A stretch of 64,000 bases of DNA, taken from the NCBI RefSeq assembly GCF_018446385.1, contig NC_055989.1, positions 136,489,004 through 136,553,003 of the forward strand, given 5' to 3'. The first letter of the stretch is position 1. Each line of letters opens with the position of its first letter. Positions 11,185 through 20,361 of this stretch are shown here, piece after piece. The translations under genes and the position numbers were made by a program. The notes under the pieces are model-generated. The model was not told where the DNA came from. It did not search any database and saw only the letters and a program-made list of their open reading frames with translations. Source of the stretch: Zingiber officinale. Its lineage: Eukaryota > Streptophyta > Magnoliopsida > Zingiberales > Zingiberaceae.

Positions 11185-12701
11185 TGATATGTACCTTGTC
11201 CTATTTTATATGTATATATTTCACATTTTCATCTCTTTGTATTTCATTTTGATATTTTCCAAGTTCAAAGAATTGCTCTCGTGCGTTTCTTTTGATAGGG
11301 CGCAAAAAGGAATCAAAATGGTGCTAAAAGTCAACTTCTAAAGACTTACCAAATGCCACGAGGGGTCATACCAATCAATATGGCCCGCACTAATTCCCAG
11401 GCTTTTGCCAGATCTGACCACGGGCAGTCATGCCACCCGACATAATCCATGTCAAAATGCAAATGTTTCATAGAGCCTGCCACGGGCATCCGTGCTAGCC
11501 GACACGACCTATGGCCATTTTGAGGATTTGTCACTGAACCCACCACGAGCGCCCATGCCCGCTGACACGGCCCTTGGCGGGCCCCAGAGAAGTTCACAGC
11601 GTCCACTAAGGGCGCCATGCCTGTCGACACGACCCGTAACAGACGCCTAGAGAAAGAGTATTTGAGTGGATTTTTGGTTTGAGAAGGGGATCTCGATTTG
11701 GAGTCGCCCAAGGGCTCCAATAAGACCTCGAAGGATGATCTAGAGGAGATTTGATGCCATCAACATTGGGAATTCAAATCGAGTGCATCCGAAGACGCAT
11801 TCAAGCAACAAGACTAAGATTTCTTTCTCATTTTCTGAATTAGATCTTAATTGTAATTGTTTGAACTATGATTTCTGGTTGTAACTCCATTTCTATGGAG
11901 TATATTCTTAATTCTAGGATTAGAGAATAGCTTTTTGATATATGAATATCTTTTTTTTTAATCTATTGAGTTTGAATGTTTCTTATTCAATGATATGTGT
12001 ATTTGTGATCCAAATTTATTGTGTAAACATGATCTTGATGTCAAAATCATGAGATTCATATTCCACGAGGATTTAGGGATGAAGCGATAGGGGAACCCAA
12101 TCCTCCGACCTGTAGAAACATAAAACATGGAGATTCGACTACGAAAGTAGATCGATATGCCACGAGCAGCAATAAGTTGTCATAGATCTTAATGGATCTA
12201 TTATAATTTATCACCACATGGTAAGAGAAGGCAACTTAGGGGTTGTGGGACTATGTGACAAGATCTCCTTAAGAAAGCAATCCCCCTGCTCTGAAAGTAG
12301 GCGACAACTTGGAATGGATATGCCGGTGTAGTTATAAAAGTTCACATCGGATATCATAGGATATTCTACCTACATGAACTACCATTGAGGATAGAAAACT
12401 AAATATAGATGAGATGTTTATAATCATTGTGGTAAAAATCAAAAACCTAGAATTACTTTCACTAATCCAATTCTCTTGGATCACTCTCCTTTCTTTTCTC
12501 TCTTCTTGATCAATTTTCTTCTCTCACTCTTCTCCACTCCACTTTTCAAAATTTCTAATTTTCAGACACTCAAAATCCTATGATTAGTCTAGATAAATTG
12601 AATTTGCTTAGTAAGCTAGTACTTGACCACTAGTTATCATAGGATTAATATCTTTTTATTACTTAACAACATGCTCTTGCACTTTCAGATTTATCTCATC
12701 A
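11185..12701 (+). repeat. 5' LTR of the Athila-like element
   Basis: It starts TGATATGTACCTTGTC, matching TGATGCGTAGCTTGTC at 31696, and ends CTCATCA, matching CACATCA at 35316. The middle has GC-rich blocks (CCACGGGCGCC-like, separated by GCATGACCCG-like words), then AGAGTATTTGAGTGGATTTTTGG. All these recur in the 3' LTR at 31696-32224 and 34066-35316. Confidence 0.8.
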
Positions 12702-12707
12702 AGTTTT

Positions 12708-12720
12708 TGGCACCGTTACC
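12708..12720 (+). promoter_or_regulatory. Primer binding site, tRNA-Asp type (degenerate)
   Basis: TGGCACCGTTACC, six bases after the 5' LTR, is a mutated form of the TGGCGCCGTTGCC site used by Athila and Tat Gypsy elements, complementary to the 3' end of tRNA-Asp. Confidence 0.65.
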
Positions 12721-13329
12721 AGAAATTAATTTTGATTGATATTAGTTGAATAACAAATTGATTGGATTAAACTGTTTCTTTTCATAGTTTTACTTTGAGT
12801 TTGTTTATACTCATTTTAATTTTGTTTTTTTTTTATCTTTTCAGTGGATATTGAATTTTAATTAAGTTTGAAATCAAGTGGATGAAATGAGGATAGTTGA
12901 TGGTACTAAATCTCTTAAATATTTTGCTGTGTCTCTCTCTCTCTCAGAGCTTGAGATCTTGCATTGTTGGGCCTTTAATCGAAGCTAGAAATTTCAAACT
13001 GAACCTAGAGATGATTCTTAATATTCAACAACAGCGACTAAGGGGCATACTTTCAGAAGATCCATACTGACATTTAAACTGATTTCTAATGTATTGTGAT
13101 ACAGTAAGCAAGATGGTGTCTCTAAAGATGCGATCAGATTAATGTGATTCAATTTTTCCTTAACAACAAGGTCAGTGATCGGTTATACTCATTTCCACCA
13201 AGGAGTATCATCACTTGGGGATAGATGGAGAAGTATTTTCTTAACAAATATTTCCTGCCAACCATAACAATAAAGTGAGAAGCCAAATCATAAGGTTCTA
13301 ATAGATAAAAGGTGATAGCCCTAATAATG

Positions 13330-14725
13330 TAAGCTCTGGATTTGAATCTTCCTTTTAAAATTATGTGTGATACTAGTGATTTCGTAGTTGGAGTAGTATT
13401 AGGGTAGAGGAAAGATAAAAAACTATATGTCATACATTATGCAAGCAAGACACTAGATGATGCTCAAGTAAACTATGTCACTACTGAGAATGAATTGTTA
13501 GTTACAAAATTTATATTTGACAAATTCATATCATATTTGGTGGGATCAAAGGTGATAGTTTACACTGATCATGCCACGATCAAATATCTATTGAATAAGA
13601 AGGACACAAAGCCCCAACTCATTTGATGGATATTATTGCTTCAAGAGTTTGATATGGAAATCAAGGATAAAAGAGGATCAACAAATTTGGTAGCAAACCA
13701 CCTTTCTTCTTAAACCGATATAATAAATATGGAATGGATAATGACTTGTCGATTAATGATACTTTTCCTTTTGAACAGCTTTTAGCTGTTAGGAATTAAG
13801 ATGCTCTATGGTACGTAGACTTAGTGAACTTCTTAGCATGCGGGATTTCACCCCGGGTACACTTATTAACAAAGGAGGAAATTCTTGGCGAATCCAAAAT
13901 ATTTTATCTAGGATGAACCATTCTTGTATAAAAGATGTTCAGATGACATCTATAGAAGATGTATTCTAGATGAGGAGATTCGTGACATCCTTCATCATTG
14001 TCACTCTTCGGCTTATGGTGGTCATTCATGGGCTATCAAAACTATAGCAAAAGTTCTACAAGTTGGATTCTATTGGCCCCATATATTCAAGGACATTAGG
14101 TATTTTGTGAAGGCATGTGATCACTGCCAAATGATAGGGAACATCACCAAGAGGCATGAAATGCCACAAAATGCGATTTTAGAAGTTGAATTTTTTAACG
14201 TACGAGGGATAGATTTTAAGGGGTCTTTCCTTAAATCTGGGGTGAACAAGTATATTTTGGTAGTCGTCAATTCTATCTAGGGGATAGATTTTAAGGGGCC
14301 TTTCCTTACATCCGGGGTGAACAAGTATATTTTGGTAGTCATCAATTCTATCTCCAAATGGGTGAAGGTCATTGCATCTCCATCATGTCATGCTAAGACA
14401 GTTATAAACTTGTTCAAAAAGGTTATTTTCCCTAGATTTGGAATTTCCTGAGCAGTGATTAGTGATGGAGGATTTCAGTTCATTAAAAGGCAATTCATAA
14501 ATCTATTAAAGAAATATAGAGTGAGACATAAGATAATCACCCTATACCATCCTCAAACAAGTTAGTAAGTAGAAATATTAAATAGAGAAACCAAGAGTAT
14601 TTTGGAGAAGATAATATCAACATCTCAGAAATATGGGTCCCTTAAATTGGATGACACCCTGTGAGCATATCAGATGGCTTATTAAACCCCTTAGGAACAA
14701 CTCTAGTTTAGCTAATTTATAGGAA
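13330..14725 (+). pseudogene. Athila-like RNase H and integrase, first part
   Basis: From about 13342 an RNase H reads LPFKIMCDTSDFVVGVVLG, a stop, [17 protein letters not shown], then [19 protein letters not shown] and DMEIKDKRGSTNLVANHLS. The integrase follows: a zinc-binding HHCC domain (HHCHSSAYGGH … CDHCQ, about 13990-14130), the catalytic core (RGIDFKG-F, SKWVKVIAS, VISDGGFQF), and the lead into the C-terminal domain (LV-LIYRKP) at 14725, where element A is inserted. Several stops and frameshifts are present, including a TAG made by a 75-bp duplication at 14206-14355. Confidence 0.85.
14206..14355 (+). repeat. 75-bp in-frame tandem duplication in the integrase core
   Basis: The block beginning GGGATAGATTTTAAGGGG occurs at 14206 and again at 14281. 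The copies differ at a few bases. Twenty-five codons of the integrase core are repeated, and the first copy ends in a TAG at the junction. Confidence 0.9.
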
Positions 14726-14832
14726 GCCTTTGTTGGTGCAACATCCCTCAGGTCAAGGTTGACCTGGTTGACCAAGCTGAGTCTTGGTTTGAGTTTAGAT
14801 GTTTGACAATAAGATATTGATTGAAGAAGAGT

Positions 14833-15335
14833 CAAGTAGGTCAAGGGAGTGACCGGATACTTGACTGGGAAGTCCTAGTGAGTGAAGCTAGGCAGATGGA
14901 AAGTCCTAGTGAGTGAAGCTAGGCAGATGGAAAGTCCTAGTGAGTGAAGCTAGGCAGATGGAAAGTCCTAGTGAGTGAAGCTAGGCAGATGGAAAACCCT
15001 AGTGAGTGAAACTAGGTGAAAGTCCTGGTGAGTGAAGCCAGGCAAGGGAAAATTCAGATGGATCAAGGATGATCGGACATCTGGTGTTGGGAAGTCCAAG
15101 TAGGTCAAAGGATTGACTGGATACTTGGCATGAGGAAATCCAGATGGGTCAAGGTTGACCAGACATCTGGTGGAAGTCCAAGTAGGTCAAGGGAGTGACC
15201 GGATACTTGGCACGACTAAAAAAGTCTAAGTGGGTCAAAGGGATTGACTAGACACTTGGTGGGAAGTCCTAGCAGGTCAAAGGAGTGACCAGATGCTAGG
15301 CATGATGAACCAACGGGTCAAGGTTGACCGGGTGT
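14833..15335 (+). repeat. U3 hairpin array of element A
   Basis: A continuous series of short inverted repeats, most preceded by AAGTCC or AAGTC. Type 1 is CCTAGTGAGTGAAGCTAGG (four near-identical copies from about 14873), then a changed copy CCTGGTGAGTGAAGCCAGG near 15023 in which both arms changed together. Type 2 has two nested arms: CCAAGTA-GGTCA … TGACC-TACTTGG (about 15089 and 15177), CAGATG-GATCA … TGATC-CATCTG (about 15056), and AAC-GGGTCA … TGACC-GGTGTT at 15311. The same array is in the 3' LTR (about 20464-20957). The pairing is seen directly; a role in transcription or as structured RNA is inference. Confidence 0.85.
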
Positions 15336-15379
15336 TGGTTTGGTAGGCTTGGGACTTGGTTTTGGGCAAAAACCAAGCA

Positions 15380-15655
15380 CTGGATCGATCAGTGGATCTA
15401 TCCAGGAGCTGGATCGATCAGTGGATCGATCCAAGCCTTTCCTAGCGAACAGAGAGCCTCTGGATCGATCCGTGGATCGATCCAGATGTCCCAATCGATC
15501 AGTGGATCGATTGGGACGCGACTGCTTCGCGCGATAAGCGCTAGATCGATCGGCTGATCGATCCAGGCATTTTCCCAGAGCACAGAGGCGCTCTGGATCG
15601 ATCCATGGATCGATCCAAAGCCTCCCCGATCGATTGGGAACATTCGAATCGATCG
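15380..15655. repeat. GATCGATC palindrome cluster in element A U3
   Basis: About seven perfect or near-perfect palindromes with 9-11-bp arms and 2-4-bp centres, all variants of TGGATCGATC-nn-GATCGATCCA or CAATCGATC-nn-GATCGATTG. Each is separated by 20-40 bp of GC-rich spacer. The cluster ends about 20 bp before the TATA-like box. A second cluster of the same family lies inside the element at 19388-19555. Confidence 0.9.
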
Positions 15656-15676
15656 GGATCCGACCGTTGCGTCGGG

Positions 15677-15683
15677 TTTATAG
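15677..15683 (+). promoter_or_regulatory. Candidate TATA box in element A 5' LTR
   Basis: TTTATAG, directly after the palindrome cluster and in the same relative place as TATAAAAGG in element B and CTTTATAAG in element D. The agreement among three families supports this as the retroelement promoter. Confidence 0.5.
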
Positions 15684-16167
15684 CCGCAGGCGGACGTTGT
15701 CTTCGGCAGAACTTCACCGATTCATTCCAGATTCAACACAGCTCCTCCCCAGCACTCTCTAAGCTCCTCACCGCCAGTTCTTGAAGGTTCTTGGAGGTTC
15801 ATCCAAGTCAAGAGGCGAGTTGCAACGAGAAGAAGAAGAAGCTAGGGTTTTTACTGCATTTCTTGTAAGCTTTTGCTTATTCTTTACTACCCTTTCTTCT
15901 TCTTGTACTGAGAGTCTTGTAGGGCTTCTCCGCCCTCGGTAGTTACCGAAAAGGAGTATTTTCATAGTGGAGGGTGCGTGCGTGGTGTGGATCCTTGGAT
16001 TAGTCATCTCCGTTGGAGGTGGATACCAAGTAAACTCCTAGTGTTAGCGTGTTTGTGTTTGTTTATGTATTTTCCGCTGCGCATTCTTGAAGAAACAAGC
16101 AACACCAAGCAACGAGCACGCGACGAGCTATTCACCCCCCCCTCTAGCTACTTTTGGTCCTAACAAG

Positions 16168-16180
16168 TGGTATCAGAGCA
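16168..16180 (+). promoter_or_regulatory. Primer binding site of element A (tRNA-iMet)
   Basis: TGGTATCAGAGCA two bases after the 5' LTR, the standard Copia primer site complementary to initiator tRNA-Met. Confidence 0.93.
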
Positions 16181-16297
16181 AGGCCGCTCTTCACCGGAAT
16201 CATCGCCGGAAGGGTCAAGCATATCAAGAAAAGCTAGAGGGTGAAGAAGTTGGAGCAAATTCTTCAAGTTCAAGACTTTATCAAGCTCAACTTCAAG

Positions 16298-17782
16298 ATG
16301 CAATTCCAAGATGAGCTTGGATTTGACACAAGGGTGGCTCCACCATACACTTCTACGAGTTTCGATTCTTGGAAATCAAGAATCAAAAATTTTCTTATGA
16401 TGGAGATAGAGCAATGGTTTGCTCTAATGGAAGGCTTCAAGGCTCCAAGAAATTCAAAGGGCAAAGGTCTAAAGAAAAGCAAATGGAGCCCGGAGCAAGT
16501 CCAAAGGTGCGAGGCAAATGACAAAGTGACCAAGCTTTTGGTCAATTTATTGCCAAGCACCATCCTTTGCAAAATTGGAGAGTTTGAAGATGCAAAGGAG
16601 CTATGGAGCAAATTGGCCAAGCTTCATAAAGAGATCCCCTCCACTGTACAAGATCATGAAGAATCCAGAGAGGGTGACTCTTTGAAGCAAGACCAAGAGG
16701 AGGACTCCGAGGTTGAGAGATGCTCAACCTCCGAAGAAGAGGAAATCCAAGAAGCTTCATCCTCAAGGGAATGCAACGAAGGGAACAAGGAGGGAGCATA
16801 CTCCTTGTTTCATGTTCAAGATGATGAAGCCTCCACCTCTAGGATTGAGGGGGAGCAATCCTTGGTGACTCCGGATCAAGAAGAAGGAGAAGCTTCTACA
16901 TCCGGGTCAAGTGAAGAAGAAGAAGATGGTGTCCCCTCCGAAATTCAAGAAATAGCAAATAGAGGAGCAAGTGTCATCCCTACACAAGAAGGTATAAATG
17001 TTTCAATTAAAAATAAAAATCATATAATATGTTTTGAGTGTAGGGAAAGTGGGCACTACAAGAGCAAGTGTCACAACTTGGCCAAGAAGAAGGGCAAGGA
17101 GAAGCCCGAGGAGACCATTCCCGGAACAAAGAAGAGCAAGGAGCATATCATATGCTTCTCTTGCAATCAAAAGGGGCATTACCGGAGTCAATGCCTCAAG
17201 GGGAAGAAGATGGTCAAGGCTCAAGGAGGCATTAGTCAAGGGGAAGCCTCCAAGGTAAAGAAGAAGGTAACATTTATTGAGCCTACTCCTTTACATTATG
17301 GTAAAAAGCATGATAGTTCTAATTTTTATCATTTTAATGCGATTTACCATAAGAATAGGAAGCATGAGGGCTTTAAGGAAAAGCATGTGGCCCTACATGC
17401 CAAAACTACTACACCTAAGGCTAGGAATGTAGGTAAAAGTCTAGGCAAGAACTCTAAGGATTGTAGCTACAAGCCTAGAAACAAAAATGCTCATGGACTT
17501 AATGGAAAACCAAAAACTAAGGAGTTAGTGATGGAAAATCAAGTCTTGAGGTCAAGACTTGATAAAATGAAAAAGACCCTAAGAAGGATGGAAAATATCT
17601 TATTAGGCCAAAATGAGCATAGCCTAGGTCTAGGAGCACAAAGGTCATCCAATGGTCATAGAGGTTTGGGATACAAACCCAAAGCTAAAAAGAATGTGCC
17701 TAGTTATCATAGGGTTCCATATAGCTATGGAACAAACCCTAAGTCTAGAGGTCAAGTCCAAGATACAAGGAAGATATCCTAG
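16298..17782 (+). CDS. gag: Element A gag (Sire-like Copia), C-terminus frameshifted
   Basis: The first ATG after the primer site is at 16298 (MQFQDELGFDTR); the frame upstream has only a GTG. Order: an N-terminal DUF4219-type segment (residues about 15-45, SFDSWKSRIKNFL), the start of a UBN2-type capsid segment (to LWSKLAKLHKE), then not the rest of UBN2 but an acidic Ser/Glu-rich stretch (about residues 120-230). Two CCHC zinc knuckles follow (CFECRESGHYKSKC and CFSCNQKGHYRSQC, near 17032 and 17155), then a basic region and a short coiled coil (MENQVLRSRLDKMKK). The frame stops at 17782. A frameshift near 17690-17770 puts the family's conserved end (…WVPRSIFSTP, stop at 18017) in another frame, as comparison with element B shows. 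Gag packages the RNA; this copy may make a truncated protein. Confidence 0.85.
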   Translation: MQFQDELGFDTRVAPPYTSTSFDSWKSRIKNFLMMEIEQWFALMEGFKAPRNSKGKGLKKSKWSPEQVQRCEANDKVTKLLVNLLPSTILCKIGEFEDAKELWSKLAKLHKEIPSTVQDHEESREGDSLKQDQEEDSEVERCSTSEEEEIQEASSSRECNEGNKEGAYSLFHVQDDEASTSRIEGEQSLVTPDQEEGEASTSGSSEEEEDGVPSEIQEIANRGASVIPTQEGINVSIKNKNHIICFECRESGHYKSKCHNLAKKKGKEKPEETIPGTKKSKEHIICFSCNQKGHYRSQCLKGKKMVKAQGGISQGEASKVKKKVTFIEPTPLHYGKKHDSSNFYHFNAIYHKNRKHEGFKEKHVALHAKTTTPKARNVGKSLGKNSKDCSYKPRNKNAHGLNGKPKTKELVMENQVLRSRLDKMKKTLRRMENILLGQNEHSLGLGAQRSSNGHRGLGYKPKAKKNVPSYHRVPYSYGTNPKSRGQVQDTRKIS

Positions 17783-18017
17783 AAGTATCTTTGCAACCAA
17801 AGTGACTAAGACTTCTAAGAAGTCTAAGAAAGTCACTAACAAGGTCACAAGAGAGGCTATCCCTAGAGTTGACCTAGAAAATGTGACCAAGGCTTCTAAG
17901 AAGCTCAACAAGGTTACTAGGAAGGTATCTAGGGAAGTTATCCCTAGTGAGTACCTAGAGCATCCAAGGAGCACCAATAGGTGTTGGGTTCCTAGGAGCA
18001 TCTTCTCTACCCCATAG
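17652..18017 (+). pseudogene. Out-of-frame C-terminal part of element A gag
   Basis: From about 17760 this frame encodes a Lys/Thr/Val-rich tail (KVTKTSKKSKKVTNKVTREA) ending EVIPSEYLEHP and WVPRSIFSTP. Element B has the same ending fused to its gag. The WVP motif is typical of Sire-lineage gag ends. In element A it is separated from gag by a frameshift. Confidence 0.8.
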
Positions 18018-20345
18018 ATGGGTTAGAGAGTGTCAACTCCGATTAGAAGGGTAGTTAACCCAACTTTGAGGAAATTGACACTCAAGGAGCATTTTCAAGG
18101 TTTTGTTAACCTTTGAAAATGAAATGGAATTATTATTTACTCCTTGAAAGAGTAAAATGTGCCTAATGGTGGAAAATTGATTTTATCTTAAAAAGGCATA
18201 AATTGGGAAAACCTAGAGAAATACCAAGTTGGGATTTTGGTATTCTCTTATAAATTTTAAGGCACTCCGGGCCTTGATTTATGTGATTACTCTTGAGGAA
18301 AAATGGAATATGCCAACATTTGAGGATAAGCTTAATTTCAATTGGCATAAATTAATCAAGAGAATTAGAAATGCCCATTTAGGTTTTGACACTCTCTTGA
18401 AGCACTTTGGGCAATCTAGGGTTTAAGTTTTAGGATTAGCTAAGATTAACGATACTTAGATAGGTAATCTAGGTATATTTTATTTATGCTAAACCTTGCC
18501 ATGATTGTTTGCTCATAATATGCCATAACATCATATTTTATCTCATTTGTATTTTGCATTCATGACTTATCATGAAAAATACAAAAATACCATGTCATGC
18601 CATACATACATCATGTAGTTATAGGAATCTTTCTTTTGAAAGCTATTTTATTTTGATGTATGCCATAACATTATCATGCATTATGTTTATTTCCTTAAAA
18701 ATTAAGGACATATGGCATTAGTTAAACAAGTGGCATTTGTTTACAACAAGTGGAATAAACAAGTGACATTTGTTTAACAAGTAAATCAACAAGTGACATC
18801 CTTTGTGGATGTCTACCTCTCAAATGCCTAGATAGATATGCATGATCCCTAGAATAGGGCAAAACCAAAATCTTACATCTCACAAAGACCTATAAGATGA
18901 CTTGTATGTGTTTCAGTGCACATTAGATACAAGTGAGATGTTAGGATGATGAACAAAACTCAAGATGTTGATTTAGTGCATTCTTTTGAGTTTTAAGTTC
19001 ATCAAAACACATAGTTATGTGTTTTTCCATCATTGGGAAAGCTAATGTACAAGTCATGTGCATTATGCCCAAGGAACATGATGGGATATTGGTTTTGAAA
19101 ATGTTTTTAAAATGTTTTTGGAAAACTTTGGTGAAGGCTATCTTTTGATAGTAATCACCATTGAATAGTTAGACACAAACTTGAAGAAAACGCTAAAGTT
19201 TTTGTAAGTTTTTAAGTTTATGTCAATCTTTGAAAATATAAAGTATTTTCATAGAAAGCTATTTTTCCATGATTAAGTATGCCCTAAATAATGTTTACAC
19301 GAAATTTCATGACTTTTGGATTTTTGTAGAATTTTCTAGGGGTTTCTGAAGTTGACTGAAATGGAATTTCAGCAACTATCAGAACTCCGATCGATCCATG
19401 GATCGATTGGAGTTCCTGAATCGATCCGTGGATCGATTCAGAATAAATCTAGCAGAAGCTCGCTGGATCGATCGGTGGATCGATCCACACTGGCAATCGA
19501 TCGGTGGATCGATTCGGTTGGTTCAATCGATTGGATCCCAACTCAATCGATCCAAGTTGCTGATTTTGGGGAAGGCCTGACTTCAGCATCTTTGAACCAT
19601 GGTTAGTCTATGTAACCATTCCAAACCCTTAAAATACATTTGTATACATAAAAAGGGTGTTTTCGTGTTGAAAACAAGGATGGAATGGTTAAGGAAGACT
19701 TCATTGAAGTTTAGGTTGAGGTTTGTTTCAAATTTTGAACATTTGAACCTCAAAACTTCTAAATCTGGGTTTCCTAAAGGTTTAGGGATTCCAAGTCATT
19801 GTTGGTGCAATGACAGAAGTTACCACCATGTCTTTAGGGGGAGGGACTCTTTAAAGGCATGAAAATTATTTTTCATGAACCTTGGAAGGTGGTTAACCTT
19901 CTTTATAGAAAATGCTCAAGGTTGGGTATTTGTCTACATTGAGGGTGAAGTTAAGGATAAATGAAGGGTATGGGACCTTCATTGTCGTGTTGATCACAAC
20001 GAGTGATGTTGTGAACAACGATGAGCAACTCTTCAGGGGGAGAGTTGTCAACAAATGGATTTGTTGATGTATACCCAAAATTGGGGCATGGGTTGATGTG
20101 TGCCCAAAGATGGGTTGATGTGTTTTATCAATAGGGGGTTTGATGTGTGCCAATAGGGGGAGAATGAAAGGACTTGTGAATAGGAGTAAGTTAGACTTTC
20201 ATTACCTAGAGGGAGTTTGCCCTCTTAGGGGGAGAATGAAGAGTCTAACTTATGTGTTCATTACCTAGTGGCATGAAGAATGAGGCTATGGGATTAGCTT
20301 AACTTACATGTGGTATTGTAAGTGTTATTGTGGTATTGTCAAACA
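18018..20345 (+). other. Conserved non-coding region of element A in place of pol
   Basis: No protease, integrase, RT or RNase H motif in any frame. The first 1.3 kb matches element B's 25.9-27.4 kb region block by block when reversed: GTGTCAACTCCGATTAGAAG, ATTGACACTCAAGGAGCATT, AGGTAATCTAGGTATTT-like, and a segment rich in ATGCCATAACATCAT-like words. Further on lies a GATCGATC palindrome cluster (19388-19555) and GGGGGAGA repeats (about 19838, 20036, 20153, 20229). These repeats resemble extra polypurine tracts. Confidence 0.75.
19388..19555. repeat. Internal GATCGATC palindrome cluster of element A
   Basis: Four to five palindromes of the same kind as in the LTR (CGATCGATCCATGGATCGAT, GAATCGATC-CGTG-GATCGATTC, GGATCGATC-GGTG-GATCGATCC). 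Element B has its own palindrome word at the matching position (25995-26150), so both elements carry their palindrome twice: in each LTR and once near the 3' end. Confidence 0.85.
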
Positions 20346-20361
20346 TAAAAAAGGGGGAGAT
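20346..20361 (+). promoter_or_regulatory. Polypurine tract of element A
   Basis: AAAAAAGGGGGAGA lies directly before the 3' LTR start TGTTGG at 20362. It would prime plus-strand DNA synthesis. Confidence 0.88.

Larger units (their letters stand above)
14731..16165 (+). repeat. Element A 5' LTR
   Basis: 1435 bp, TGTTGGTGCAAC … TCCTAACA. From 5' to 3': an opening inverted repeat GGTCAAGGTTGACC, a hairpin array (14833-15335), a palindrome cluster (15380-15655), a TATA-like box at 15677, and a downstream part ending in a C-rich tract (CACCCCCCCCTCTAGC). Relative to the 3' LTR it has one extra 28-bp palindrome unit near 15391. Confidence 0.92.

Noticed and set aside
14871..15010. Regularly spaced repeats that could suggest a CRISPR array
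   Set aside because: Plant nuclear context, units directly abut, no unique spacers; they are LTR hairpin repeats.
15324..15643. Open frames with repeated DRSVDRS/IDRWID-like residues (also at 19352-19606, 20900-21237, 24038-24433, 29613-29960)
   Set aside because: They are translations of the GATCGATC and GATCGGTC palindrome clusters; both strands are open because the repeats lack stops. No coding signal.
17034..17258. Short frame overlapping the zinc knuckles of element A gag in another frame, and similar shadows in B and D
   Set aside because: Alternative-frame shadows of gag.
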